From positions 19,590 through 83,589 of IMG/VR virus record IMGVR_UViG_3300046780_000464: a stretch of 64,000 bases of DNA. One strand, given 5' to 3'. Below, piece by piece: positions 56,969 through 64,000 of the stretch. Each line of letters opens with the position of its first letter. The first letter of the stretch is position 1. Source of the stretch: a virus. Under the pieces are notes generated by a model that was not told the DNA's origin, searched no databases, and worked only from the letters and a program-made list of their open reading frames with translations. A program made the translations under genes and the position numbers.

Positions 56969-57622
56969 ATGCGCTACGATATGTACCGCTACCTTTATCC
57001 GCCCCGGCCAACTACGGCCGGGGCACCCTCAACCCTACACAACTACGAGGCAAGCGGGTGGTTGGGCCAAGCAAAGATGAATGGAACGTGCACGACCCTG
57101 TACGTTCGCCCCGATCAGTCAAACTTCGCCATGGGCCGCGCAGGTCCTGCCAACAAGCTCATCTGGCAACCCGGTGCCCGGTGGAATGCTTTTCAGAAGC
57201 GCCTATTTCCAGGCACAGGGTGGTATGTGTTCGTTGGGGAACTGCTGCACTCCAAGGGAGTCGGCGTTCGGGACACGATCTACCTCCACGATTTGCTGGT
57301 TGAAAACGGCAATTATCTGGTCGGCGTCACCTACCGAGATCGGATGAAATTGCTAAAATGGCTTTGTGACGGACATGACCATAGCCAGCGGGAGATCCAT
57401 CATACACACACCGTCATCTGCCCTGGAGTTTGGCTAGCCCACAGCCACCTGCATTCGTTCACCGAATGGTTTGACTCCATCCGAAACATGCCAGGCAAGC
57501 CCCCGGTCGAAGGGCTAGTTTTCAAGGACCCAGATTCGAAGCTCATGCCGTGCGGCAGCGCGACATCGAATGTCAAGGGTCAACACAAGTGCCGGGTGGC
57601 GACAAACCACCTGAGCTTCTAG
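56969..57622 (+). CDS. DNA/RNA ligase-like nucleotidyltransferase
   Basis: 217 residues from ATG 56969 (AGGGA upstream). It carries motifs of the covalent nucleotidyltransferase superfamily: motif I GQAKMNGTCTTLYV (Lys36), GWYVFVGELLHSK (Glu91, motif III), PPVEGLVFKDPDSKL (motif IV) and a C-terminal KCRV (possible motif V). It lacks the OB domain of full ligases. It could be a minimal RNA/DNA ligase or a capping-like enzyme. The motif set is seen; the substrate is inference. Confidence 0.68.
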   Translation: MRYDMYRYLYPPRPTTAGAPSTLHNYEASGWLGQAKMNGTCTTLYVRPDQSNFAMGRAGPANKLIWQPGARWNAFQKRLFPGTGWYVFVGELLHSKGVGVRDTIYLHDLLVENGNYLVGVTYRDRMKLLKWLCDGHDHSQREIHHTHTVICPGVWLAHSHLHSFTEWFDSIRNMPGKPPVEGLVFKDPDSKLMPCGSATSNVKGQHKCRVATNHLSF

Positions 57623-57780
57623 AAACGGCCTCAAGGCACCTCTAGTGCGGTGTTCGATTTCCGCTACTATGGCCCACGGACACCCACTTTCGGCTGCATA
57701 CGAGCTGTATGAGAGGTCGATTTCTACGATGTAACACCTTGATCTAGCTTGCGTAAAAGAAATTAGCTATTTCAGCTTGA
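57623..57780. other. Intergenic stretch without a gene
   Basis: 158 bases with no credible gene. It contains a weak CATAC/GTATG hairpin and a TTCGATT-like segment that does not fold as a tRNA. No U-tract terminator is evident. Confidence 0.5.
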
Positions 57781-57784
57781 GGTA

Positions 57785-57830
57785 TTGCATTCCACCGCAA
57801 AATGCTTATATGTAAGCGGTCAGACAGGAG
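57785..57830 (+). promoter_or_regulatory. Early promoter-RBS cassette 8
   Basis: TTGCATTCCACCGCAAAATG, CTTATATGTAAG and GTCAGACAGGAG, then ATG 57839. Confidence 0.86.
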
Positions 57831-57838
57831 TGCACAAA

Positions 57839-58087
57839 ATGACCGAAATCGATTTCCTCGCCTTTATCGACGCAAATGTTGACGCAATCGATCTTGACAT
57901 TGACGACGAATTTTGCGCAGTGTTTGCTGCCGACGTGAAACGGGTGTCCGTTTCCGAAGCTACAAAAAATGGCGAAACCGATTGGGAATTCGCCATTGAG
58001 CGCGCCGAATATTATATCGAAGAGCCGTTGGACCTAGCGCTTGCGCTGCGCTTTGAGGACCCGATTTATCATCCTACGCTCCATTAG
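57839..58087 (+). CDS. Small acidic early protein
   Basis: 82 residues, very acidic: MTEIDFLAFIDANVDAIDLD, IDDEFCAVFAADVKRVSVSE, WEFAIERAEYYIEEPLDLAL. A single-gene unit between a cassette and a hairpin. The charge and size recall DNA-mimic or inhibitor proteins, but there is no sequence match to known ones. Confidence 0.65.
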   Translation: MTEIDFLAFIDANVDAIDLDIDDEFCAVFAADVKRVSVSEATKNGETDWEFAIERAEYYIEEPLDLALALRFEDPIYHPTLH

Positions 58088-58107
58088 CCAATTAGCTAAT
58101 TAGCTAA

Positions 58108-58131
58108 GGGGGTAGCAAAAGCGCTACCCCC
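58108..58131 (+). terminator. Hairpin after acidic gene, probable terminator
   Basis: Perfect stem GGGGGTAGC / GCTACCCCC with loop AAAAGC, preceded by TTAGCTAATTAGCTAA. There is no U-tract (GTCCGCC follows), so termination may be weak or factor-aided. Confidence 0.65.
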
Positions 58132-58205
58132 GTCCGCCTGAGCAGGCACCGGTAAGTCCATACGAAGCCGATGAGAATCTTTTTCAATTATTTTCGCACG
58201 GGCTA

Positions 58206-58252
58206 TTGCAATTCAGCGCAAAGCGCTTATATTTAGAGAGTCAGAAATGGAG
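58206..58252 (+). promoter_or_regulatory. Early promoter-RBS cassette 9
   Basis: TTGCAATTCAGCGCAAAGCG, CTTATATTTAGAG and GTCAGAAATGGAG, then ATG 58259. The ATG inside AAATGGAG (58247) is part of the ribosome site, not the start. Confidence 0.87.
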
Positions 58253-58258
58253 ATCAAA

Positions 58259-58693
58259 ATGTTTTCGAATGCAGCCGATGTCAAAGCCTACACCCTCGCC
58301 GGTAATGCCACCCTGACCCTCACCAGTGAGAAGACGGGCGCGCGGTACACGTTCAAGGTCAGCCAGGCCAAGGACGACGACGGGGCCCCGAAGGAGATGT
58401 GGTTTGTGGGCCTGCTCGTCGGCCCGGACAACTACTCCGACTACCGGTACATGGGTGTCCTGGCAGGTTGCCAGAAGATGTTTAAGCTCACGGGCAAGTC
58501 GAAGTACACTCCGGACAGCATCCCGGTCAAGGCGTTCGAGTTCTTCTGGAACCGGATCGTCGAGGAGCGGATGCCTCCCCAAATGGAGATCCGCCACGAA
58601 GGTTCGTGTGGCCGTTGCGGTCGCAAGCTCACGGTGCCCGAGTCGATCGATCGGGGCATTGGGCCGGAGTGCTGGTCCCATATGGGGCATTGA
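58259..58693 (+). CDS. DUF6011-like zinc-finger protein
   Basis: 144 residues, GC-rich. The C-terminal CGRCGRKLTVPESIDRGIGP ECW matches the DUF6011 finger (C.rCgr.L..P.Si..GiGP.C). The N-terminal ~100 residues (TLTLTSEKTGARYTFKVSQA, MWFVGLLVGPDNYSDYRYMG) form a beta-rich domain. This pair is common in phage early regions. Function unknown, perhaps nucleic-acid binding. Confidence 0.82.
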   Translation: MFSNAADVKAYTLAGNATLTLTSEKTGARYTFKVSQAKDDDGAPKEMWFVGLLVGPDNYSDYRYMGVLAGCQKMFKLTGKSKYTPDSIPVKAFEFFWNRIVEERMPPQMEIRHEGSCGRCGRKLTVPESIDRGIGPECWSHMGH

Positions 58694-58697
58694 AAGG

Positions 58698-58723
58698 TGG
58701 GGCCTTCGGGCCCCATTTTTTTT
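58698..58723 (+). terminator. Intrinsic terminator
   Basis: Stem TGGGGCC / GGCCCCA with TTCG loop, followed by TTTTTTTT. It ends the DUF6011-like gene. Confidence 0.93.
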
Positions 58724-58736
58724 GTGAGAGGTGCAG

Positions 58737-59222
58737 ATGATTACTTTTCTCCCCTATGCCAATTTTGCCCAGACGGCTAGATGCCTAGACTGGCAACGCC
58801 TGGGCAAACAACGTGTCGAAGCACGGCAAGTATTATTCGCCATCACCCAACCAGATGATCGACTTAGGAAAGCTGGCTTTTCAAAAAGAGGAAAACCACT
58901 GATATCGTATAATGATGACACAGCCAAACCTGAATGGCGACGGCATCCCGCTGCATTAATGTGGAGAGGATATGCATCAGCACTTGCTCAATACGGTGAT
59001 TTCATTATCATGGAATGGGTTTACCGTGGTTATAACAATAACATGTCCTTATCCGGATTTCTAGACGTCGAGTCCATCGACTATCCACCGTGGTTAGGTG
59101 ACGAAAAACTTCACAATTCCCACAAGGCAGCCTTGCTTTTTAAGAATCCAGAATTCTATCAAAGATTCGGATGGGACGTGCAGCCAGCACAGGGCTATTA
59201 TTGGCCCACAAGGGGACTTTGA
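58737..59222 (+). CDS. Conserved phage protein (pyrimidine-dimer-glycosylase-like pattern, tentative)
   Basis: 161 residues from ATG 58737 (AGAGG upstream). Conserved look: MITFLPYANFAQTARCLDWQ, RLGKQRVEARQVLFAI, HPAALMWRGYASALAQYGDF, NSHKAALLFKNPEFYQRFGW, YYWPT. The opening LD..RL.KQRvEa and HPA.MW.gY, with an N-SHK...P..Y, recall phage proteins related in pattern to endonuclease V-like repair enzymes. The link is weak. It lies beyond a terminator and lacks a cassette, so it depends on read-through. Confidence 0.6.
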   Translation: MITFLPYANFAQTARCLDWQRLGKQRVEARQVLFAITQPDDRLRKAGFSKRGKPLISYNDDTAKPEWRRHPAALMWRGYASALAQYGDFIIMEWVYRGYNNNMSLSGFLDVESIDYPPWLGDEKLHNSHKAALLFKNPEFYQRFGWDVQPAQGYYWPTRGL

Positions 59223-59224
59223 GC

Positions 59225-59270
59225 TTGCAATTCGTTGCAAAGCGCTTATATATAGGGAGTCAGTAAGGAG
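59225..59270 (+). promoter_or_regulatory. Early promoter-RBS cassette 10
   Basis: TTGCAATTCGTTGCAAAGCG, CTTATATATAGG and GTCAGTAAGGAG, then ATG 59278. Almost identical to cassette 2. Confidence 0.88.
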
Positions 59271-59277
59271 ATTTCGA

Positions 59278-59553
59278 ATGCTTACCCGGATGATGAACCT
59301 CAGCACCAGCGATTTCAGCTATCGTGGCGGGTCTTTCTCACAGGAGATTTCCACCCTGCAGTTGCGCCACCCACTGAGCCCGGTGATCGCCCTAAAGTCC
59401 GACAAGACCGGTACGGTGGTGCGGTACAGGCTGCACCACGAGGACACCGACCGGGATGGCGATGTTCTGGCCTGGTATTACATGCCGGAGCCGGTGGACG
59501 TTAAAGCCCATCCGGAAGCTCGGCGGACCGACATTGTGATCTTTAACGACTAA
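59278..59553 (+). CDS. Hypothetical early protein
   Basis: 91 residues, beta-rich and GC-rich: MLTRMMNLSTSDFSYRGGSF, ISTLQLRHPLSPVIALKSDK, GTVVRYRLHHEDTDRDGDVL. First of an eight-gene operon. No family recognised. Confidence 0.68.
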   Translation: MLTRMMNLSTSDFSYRGGSFSQEISTLQLRHPLSPVIALKSDKTGTVVRYRLHHEDTDRDGDVLAWYYMPEPVDVKAHPEARRTDIVIFND

Positions 59554-59562
59554 AGGTGCCAC

Positions 59563-59670
59563 ATGAAACGAAACCCCATTGCCCGCGTCGTGCGGGCTAT
59601 CCGGCCTAAGGTTAGGCCAAGCGGTAAGCGCTATCAGCGCCGTCCGCGTAATCGTAAGAGAGGATCGTAG
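59563..59670 (+). CDS. Small highly basic peptide
   Basis: 35 residues: MKRNPIARVVRAIRPKVRPS, GKRYQRRPRNRKRGS, 15 Lys/Arg. AAAGGTG precedes the ATG and the next ATG follows two bases after the stop. It is likely to bind nucleic acid; no family. Confidence 0.55.
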   Translation: MKRNPIARVVRAIRPKVRPSGKRYQRRPRNRKRGS

Positions 59671-59672
59671 TT

Positions 59673-60119
59673 ATGCCTAGACCACGCCTAAAGTACGCCA
59701 AGGAGGCACGCCAGCTCTATTACGTATCACGTACTGTCCTGCATATGAGTCGCCGTACGCGAGCCGAGGACTATCACTACATCGATGCCGAAGCTGTCAC
59801 CGGTATCTGGCGCCGTAGTCAAGGCAGACCGTTAGCTATTGTCGGTTGGGTATGCGAAGACTTGGGCAAGCCCAAGCTCAACGCGCTAATAACTGCTAAG
59901 GCTCGTAACAACATGCCGGGACCGGGCTTCTTCTGTGCACCGGATTGGTTTCGTGAACCGATAACTAACGCTGAATACCCGGCTTATATAGAACGCGTGT
60001 TGGCAGAGCAGGACTACCCGGACTTGCCGCTAAGTGTCTTCGTTGCTGCCGATGAAGCGCAACAGCAACACTTCGCCGAGTACCATGCCGAGATTGGGAC
60101 GGAAAATGACGATGAGTAA
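59673..60119 (+). CDS. Hypothetical early protein
   Basis: 148 residues: RPRLKYAKEARQLYYVSRTV, AVTGIWRRSQGRPLAIVGWV, GFFCAPDWFREPITNAEYPA, YIERVLAEQDYPDLPLSVFV. Acidic C-terminus. No family recognised. It overlaps the next gene by 14 bases. Confidence 0.65.
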   Translation: MPRPRLKYAKEARQLYYVSRTVLHMSRRTRAEDYHYIDAEAVTGIWRRSQGRPLAIVGWVCEDLGKPKLNALITAKARNNMPGPGFFCAPDWFREPITNAEYPAYIERVLAEQDYPDLPLSVFVAADEAQQQHFAEYHAEIGTENDDE

Positions 60120-60642
60120 ATCACACACGATCTCGACATTCAAAGTCGAAAAAGCCATGTCACTTGACGTCTTACTTGAGCTTGCTGAAAAGCAGGCTCA
60201 CCATATGCTATTGGTAGAGCGTGTAAAACAGCTCGTACCTGTATTTGTTCTCGTTTCCCCACGGGATGAACTGTCCATCATTAGTTGCCCGTGGGAGAAT
60301 GACACGGAAAAGCAAATCATGATTGCAGCCCTCAGAGAGGCAGCCAAGGGGATGCACGCCGTTATGCTCTCCAACCTATCCGAAGCCTGGGTGTCCCCAC
60401 CTTACGGACCCGGAGTTGATCTAACAAAGACTACAAGACCAAGCCTACATCCCGAACGTCGGGAAGTGGTCATTGCACTGGCAACCGATGGGGTTAAGAC
60501 CAAGTCTCGAATCTTCGAGATTAAGCGGGACTGGAAGGGTAAGATCAGTCAGCTGATACCCGAAACAACCTCGGATGACATGGCCTTTGCTGGTCAGCTT
60601 ATCGATAACATCTTACCAATAGGTAGCAATTCCACTCATTAG
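60106..60642 (+). CDS. Hypothetical early protein
   Basis: 178 residues from ATG 60106 (60112 is an alternative; GGGACGG upstream). ISTFKVEKAMSLDVLLELAE, VKQLVPVFVLVSPRDELSII, SCPWENDTEKQIMIAALREA, EVVIALATDGVKTKSRIFEI. An alpha/beta pattern, no family recognised. Confidence 0.65.
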   Translation: MTMSKSHTISTFKVEKAMSLDVLLELAEKQAHHMLLVERVKQLVPVFVLVSPRDELSIISCPWENDTEKQIMIAALREAAKGMHAVMLSNLSEAWVSPPYGPGVDLTKTTRPSLHPERREVVIALATDGVKTKSRIFEIKRDWKGKISQLIPETTSDDMAFAGQLIDNILPIGSNSTH

Positions 60643-60654
60643 GAGATTTAACAA

Positions 60655-60834
60655 ATGCCGAGACCCATTTCACCAGAACTACAGACGGAACTAGATCGTC
60701 TGGATGCAGAACTTATAGCAGAAGCTCAGACTATGTCTACTGCTGAGGCAGAACTCAAAGCAATAAGAGCTCAGGAATCAGCAGTAAAAGAGAGAATCAG
60801 AAAGTTATCAGCATTAAGAAGGAAATTAGGATGA
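60655..60834 (+). CDS. Small coiled-coil protein
   Basis: 59 residues, MPRPISPELQTELDRLDAEL, IAEAQTMSTAEAELKAIRAQ, ESAVKERIRKLSALRRKLG, a continuous coiled coil. AGGAG ten bases upstream; stop overlaps the next ATG (ATGA). Confidence 0.65.
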   Translation: MPRPISPELQTELDRLDAELIAEAQTMSTAEAELKAIRAQESAVKERIRKLSALRRKLG

Positions 60835-61184
60835 GCATCTTTGGTTGGTCCTACCCACCCGGTGCAGCAAACGACCCCAATGCACCGTATAACCAGACGG
60901 ATGACGGTCCCTGCAACGTTTGCGGTCAGCGTCTTGATGAGTGCATTTGTCCTGAATGTCCACTATGTGGTGACGTCGGTGATCCGAGCTGCTACATCGA
61001 CTATGATGAAGACATTACTTGGACTCGGACCGACATGCCCAAGCCACCACATGGTCTGGTTCGAAGCTTTGCGCAGGTGGCACTTCTGGCAGAGGCCGAG
61101 CGTCAGTGGGCCGGTGACATAGATGCGGAGAATGCCCACTGGGATGCACGGGCTCTCGAGTGGGATGAGGAGATTGACAAATGA
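60831..61184 (+). CDS. Cysteine-rich zinc-binding protein
   Basis: 117 residues. CNVCGQRLDECICPECPLCG and a later Cys form one or two zinc knuckles near the N-terminus; the rest (GLVRSFAQVALLAEAERQWA) is helical and acidic. Overlaps neighbours on both sides (ATGA). No family recognised. Confidence 0.65.
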   Translation: MSIFGWSYPPGAANDPNAPYNQTDDGPCNVCGQRLDECICPECPLCGDVGDPSCYIDYDEDITWTRTDMPKPPHGLVRSFAQVALLAEAERQWAGDIDAENAHWDARALEWDEEIDK

Positions 61185-61444
61185 GCATCTTTGACGAAGT
61201 CGATATCGGAGGGATGGAGGAAGAGGAAGCTCGAACCAAGTGGTGCCCGTTCGCGCGCGCCAAGGCATATGATCTCGATGTGAAAGAACAACCATTTGCT
61301 GCCAATCGAAAAATGGATGGGGAACCTGATCAGTGGTGTCTCTGCATCGCCTCCCGCTGCATGGCGTGGCAGTGGATCGGCTGGCAACAGCACAAGGACA
61401 AACCAGAAACAAGGCACGGCATGTGCGGCCTTGTTAATAGGTGA
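61181..61444 (+). CDS. Conserved small Cys/Trp protein
   Basis: 87 residues. The motif set TKWCPFARAKAYDLD ... NRKMDGEPDQWCLCIASRCM AWQW fits a short phage family with WCPf.r...N....C.as.CmaW.W, presumably metal-binding. Acidic N-terminus. Function unknown. Confidence 0.68.
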   Translation: MSIFDEVDIGGMEEEEARTKWCPFARAKAYDLDVKEQPFAANRKMDGEPDQWCLCIASRCMAWQWIGWQQHKDKPETRHGMCGLVNR

Positions 61445-61448
61445 GATT

Positions 61449-61655
61449 ATGACCGATGAAGAAATCTTTCGACTCTTCAGCTCCATACAAGCAGACATCG
61501 GCATAGTGCGCCAAGAGCAAGAGTTTGTAACCATCAGCCTCAGTCGACTCAACATCAGCCTGAAAGGTTTGACTGACGAGATGATCAACTTCGGCCACCG
61601 CATCGACATCTTGAATCGGCATCTCCAACGGCTTATCCGTTTACAGACCCAGTAA
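61449..61655 (+). CDS. Small coiled-coil protein
   Basis: 68 residues from ATG 61449 (AGGTGA upstream): TDEEIFRLFSSIQADIGIVR, QEQEFVTISLSRLNISLKGL, TDEMINFGHRIDILNRHLQR. Heptad pattern. Last gene of the operon; no clear terminator follows. Confidence 0.65.
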   Translation: MTDEEIFRLFSSIQADIGIVRQEQEFVTISLSRLNISLKGLTDEMINFGHRIDILNRHLQRLIRLQTQ

Positions 61656-61692
61656 GTCCATACAATGATTTGAGGTGCTGTGCATTTCAAGC

Positions 61693-61740
61693 TTGCAATC
61701 GAGCGCAAGAGCGCTTATATGTATAGCTGTCAGAACGGAG
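61693..61740 (+). promoter_or_regulatory. Early promoter-RBS cassette 11
   Basis: TTGCAATCGAGCGCAAGAGC, GCTTATATGTATAG and GTCAGAACGGAG, then GTG 61748. Its ATG at 61741 opens a different, short frame. Confidence 0.88.
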
Positions 61741-61747
61741 ATGCACA

Positions 61748-63484
61748 GTGAACCCTATCAAAGTTGAGAAATCCGGTGCCCGGTGGATCGCGCGGTTTGC
61801 GTTCGATTGGGCGACGAAAGACGTAGTTAAGGCCGCCGGCTTTCACTGGGATCCGACCACGAAACTGTGGTGGACCGAGGACGTGTTGGTCGCGGCCAAG
61901 CTCGATTCGAGCGCTGCGGACCAGGCAAACACAGCCATCGCCAGCAGCTATGCCACGGGTGCCACCGCCCAGGTTCCCGTACCTAACGGGCTTGCCTATC
62001 TGCCCTATCAGCTTGCCGGCATTGCCTATGCCGCCAGCAAGCCTGCCACCCTCATCGGGGACGAAATGGGCTTGGGCAAGACGATCGAGGCAATCGGGGT
62101 GATCAACCTAGACACTTCGATCCAGACAGTCCTTGTGGTCTGCCCCGCCTCGCTCAAGGTGAACTGGGCGCGGGAGATGAACAAGTGGCTGGTCCGCAAG
62201 TTCTCAATCGAAATTGCCAATGGGACTTTCCCGACCGGCAATATCGTAATCATCAATTACGACATTCTGATCAAGCACCGCGCAGCAATTGACGCTCGTA
62301 AGTGGGACCTGCTCATTGTCGACGAGTGCCACATGGTCAAGAATGAAAACGCCCAGCGGACGAGGATCTTGCTCGGTCACGAAGACAAAGACCCGGCCAA
62401 GGTCGTCAAGCCAATTAGCGCCAAGCGTAAAATCTTTATGACCGGTACTCCGATCGTAAACCGGCCAAAGGAACTGTGGACTTTGGTCCATGCGCTTGAT
62501 CCTCAGGGTCTGGGCCGGCGCTTCTTCACATTCATGAAGCGCTATACCGAAGCCCATCACAATGGGTATGGTTGGGACTTTAATGGGGCCTCAAACCTAG
62601 GCGAACTTCAGCAGCGCCTGCGCAGCAAGTTTATGGTGCGCCGGTTGAAGTCAGAGGTTATGACCGAAATGCCAGCAAAGCGCAGGCAGGTCATTATCCT
62701 CCCGCCCAGCACCCACTCAGGGACGGCCATTGCGGCTGAGCTCTCGGTATACAAGCGCTATCGTGATACCATAGAGGCCGCAGAAGAAGCCGCGCGGGAG
62801 GCACGCGCGCAGGGCGACAAGGATGGGTATAATGCCTCCATCCGGAAGCTGCATGGTGCGAACAAGATCGCCTTCGAAGAGATGTCGCAAGTTCGACACG
62901 ATACAGCGGTCGCCAAGATTCCGAACGTCATCGAGCATCTCAAGGAATGCCTTGAGGCCGAGGACAAAGTTGTGGTGTTCGTTCATCATCACGATGTGGG
63001 CCATGCTCTGCTTGCAGAGTTCCCCACCGCAGCAGTGGTCACCGGCGAGACGCCACCTAATGCGCGGTCGCAGCAGGTCGACAAGTTCCAGCACGACCCG
63101 AATTGCCACCTGTTTATTGGTTCAATCCATGCCGCCGGTCTTGGGCTTACACTGACCGCCGCTCAGCTGGTGATCTTTGCCGAGCTGGATTGGGTGCCTG
63201 GTACGATCAGCCAATGCGAAGATCGTCTGCACCGTATCGGTCAGCAAGGTTCGGTCCTGGTGCAGCACCTGGTGTTCGATGGATCGGTCGATTCTATCAT
63301 GGCCCACACCATCGTCGAGAAGCAGGAAGTGATCGAGCGGGCTTTGGACGCGCGCACCCCTCAGGTCAACTCTCATGCTGCGCTTGCGCAGGTGGCAATC
63401 AACCCCAGGGAAAATAGTGAAGGCGTGAGAAAGGCAACCGAGATTGTCTACCAGCGCAAGCTCGATGACGGAATTCCGTTCTGA
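61748..63484 (+). CDS. SNF2-family DNA helicase/translocase (SMARCAL1-like)
   Basis: 578 residues, GTG start fixed by the cassette. N-terminal ~50 residues have the KAAGFHWDPTTKLWW module common in phage helicases. Then helicase core: PYQLAGIAYA, GDEMGLGKT (motif I), LVVCPASLKVNW (Ia), IVDECHMVKN (II, DECH), FMTGTPIVNRPKELW (III), QVDKFQHDPNCHLFI, GSIHAAGLGLTLTAA (V) and QCEDRLHRIGQ (VI). These ATP-driven enzymes move on double-stranded DNA and remodel forks or bound proteins. It is the longest early gene and GC-rich. A replication or recombination role is likely. Confidence 0.92.
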   Translation: MNPIKVEKSGARWIARFAFDWATKDVVKAAGFHWDPTTKLWWTEDVLVAAKLDSSAADQANTAIASSYATGATAQVPVPNGLAYLPYQLAGIAYAASKPATLIGDEMGLGKTIEAIGVINLDTSIQTVLVVCPASLKVNWAREMNKWLVRKFSIEIANGTFPTGNIVIINYDILIKHRAAIDARKWDLLIVDECHMVKNENAQRTRILLGHEDKDPAKVVKPISAKRKIFMTGTPIVNRPKELWTLVHALDPQGLGRRFFTFMKRYTEAHHNGYGWDFNGASNLGELQQRLRSKFMVRRLKSEVMTEMPAKRRQVIILPPSTHSGTAIAAELSVYKRYRDTIEAAEEAAREARAQGDKDGYNASIRKLHGANKIAFEEMSQVRHDTAVAKIPNVIEHLKECLEAEDKVVVFVHHHDVGHALLAEFPTAAVVTGETPPNARSQQVDKFQHDPNCHLFIGSIHAAGLGLTLTAAQLVIFAELDWVPGTISQCEDRLHRIGQQGSVLVQHLVFDGSVDSIMAHTIVEKQEVIERALDARTPQVNSHAALAQVAINPRENSEGVRKATEIVYQRKLDDGIPF

Positions 63485-63498
63485 ATGGACTTACCAGA

Positions 63499-63777
63499 AT
63501 GACAACCAAAGCTCAAAAAGATGCTCAGGAAGAATACTGGGTTACGAAAGACGGCAAGAGGATTGCTGTTGGCGATCTGGACTTAACCCACCTGCGCAAC
63601 ATCGTTAGAAATATCATTAGTAGACGAAGATACGCTGAGCTATGCCTCAAGCGTATCATGGAAATGGAAGATGTCCTTGGTAAACAATACCAGAAGGACT
63701 TAGCCGATCCTAACTGCTACTTCTCACCACTTGGTAGGTTTGGCGGTCCAGGTTTAGCTAAGGAGTTCAAGAAGTGA
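63499..63777 (+). CDS. Hypothetical early protein
   Basis: 92 residues: YWVTKDGKRIAVGDLDLTHL, RNIVRNIISRRRYAELCLKR. The opening W.t.dG..i.v.dld..HL.NI recurs in small phage proteins adjacent to helicases. Role unknown. Confidence 0.66.
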   Translation: MTTKAQKDAQEEYWVTKDGKRIAVGDLDLTHLRNIVRNIISRRRYAELCLKRIMEMEDVLGKQYQKDLADPNCYFSPLGRFGGPGLAKEFKK

Positions 63778-63778
63778 C

Positions 63779-63991
63779 TCAGTCGTCTGTAATATCCGTA
63801 AATTCAGTGGCGATCTCGTGCGCGAGGTCACTGACCCGGCGGGCGATGCGCTCACGCTCAGCCGCGACTGCCTCGGCTCTGACGGCAGCGATAATCTCCG
63901 CGAGCCACTCCTCATCCATTTCATCAGGGTCGTTGGCGAGCAAGGCGCGTGCCCGATCCAAATCGTTCGCATGAACAACCGTGCTGGTCAT
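63779..63991 (-). CDS. Small hypothetical protein on the opposite strand
   Basis: 70 residues, acidic and helical: MTSTVVHANDLDRARALLAN, DPDEMDEEWLAEIIAAVRAE, AVAAERERIARRVSDLAHEI. Composition is more protein-like than the overlapping rightward frame, suggesting a switch to leftward genes at the right edge, convergent with the previous gene. No upstream sequence is available to test its promoter. Confidence 0.5.
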   Translation of the reverse strand: MTSTVVHANDLDRARALLANDPDEMDEEWLAEIIAAVRAEAVAAERERIARRVSDLAHEIATEFTDITDD

Positions 63992-64000
63992 GGCCGCATC

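Noticed and set aside
57640-57740. Possible tRNA (TTCGATT-like T-arm)
   Set aside because: The flanking bases do not form the acceptor, D or anticodon stems, and there is no CCA-ready end.
58247-58258. ATG at 58247 as start of the DUF6011-like gene
   Set aside because: It lies inside the conserved GTCAGAAATGGAG ribosome-site part of the promoter cassette; the start at 58259 has correct spacing as in the other cassettes.
59989-60000. GCTTATAT at 59.99 kb as a twelfth early promoter
   Set aside because: It is inside a gene, lacks TTGCAA, GCAAA and the GTCAG leader, and has no start codon behind it.
61741-61750. ATG at 61741 as the helicase start
   Set aside because: It is out of frame with the helicase; GTG 61748 is in frame and correctly spaced from GGAG.

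Overview
The window is one piece of the genome of a tailed double-stranded DNA phage (Caudoviricetes) with a contractile tail. The evidence is a terminase/portal/capsid set together with a DUF3383-type sheath, a DUF3277-type tube, a gp27-like hub, a gp138-like spike and a DUF2184-type major capsid protein. No rRNA or tRNA gene, integrase or host gene was seen. The host cannot be fixed from the sequence. A DUF3309-like peptide and the general style of the small genes hint at an alphaproteobacterium, and this is weak inference.

Layout. About 1-49.2 kb is one tightly packed leftward (minus strand) late operon. Read in the direction of transcription it encodes: a NusG/RfaH-like antiterminator, small terminase, a lipoprotein, large terminase, a collagen-like protein, two small membrane proteins, a portal fused to a type IB topoisomerase, a block of accessory genes (Myb-like, zinc ribbon, Ig-like, low-complexity repeat proteins, a GAF-like membrane protein, a Nudix plus metallopeptidase fusion, a glycosyltransferase plus FkbM methyltransferase fusion, a beta-helix protein, a CxxCxxCC protein and a 30-repeat protein), prohead protease, decoration protein, major capsid protein, connectors, lysis genes, a MuF-like protein, neck proteins, sheath, a homing endonuclease, tube, tail chaperones, tape measure, hub, Dit-like protein, plug, a spike-fibre fusion and a second fibre. 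The operon runs off the left edge.

About 49.4-50.0 kb is a short leftward early operon. It is divergent from the rightward early region at 50.1-63.8 kb, which holds about 32 mostly small genes in short operons. These include an ADP-ribosyltransferase-like protein, a SLOG/DprA-like protein, a SWIM-type zinc protein, a DUF6011-like protein, a secreted cysteine-rich protein, a ligase-like nucleotidyltransferase and an SNF2-family helicase.

Regulation is visible in the DNA. Eleven near-identical promoter-plus-ribosome-binding-site cassettes (ten rightward, one leftward) start the early operons, and intrinsic terminators end several of them. The late operon seems to start from one promoter at about 49.3 kb whose first product is a NusG/RfaH paralogue, which suggests processive antitermination over about 49 kb. 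Strong hairpins without U-tracts flank the capsid gene and other late junctions.

The most unusual items are the portal-topoisomerase IB fusion, with all five catalytic residues visible, the Nudix-metallopeptidase fusion that shares a linker motif with the portal, and the repeated early promoter cassette.
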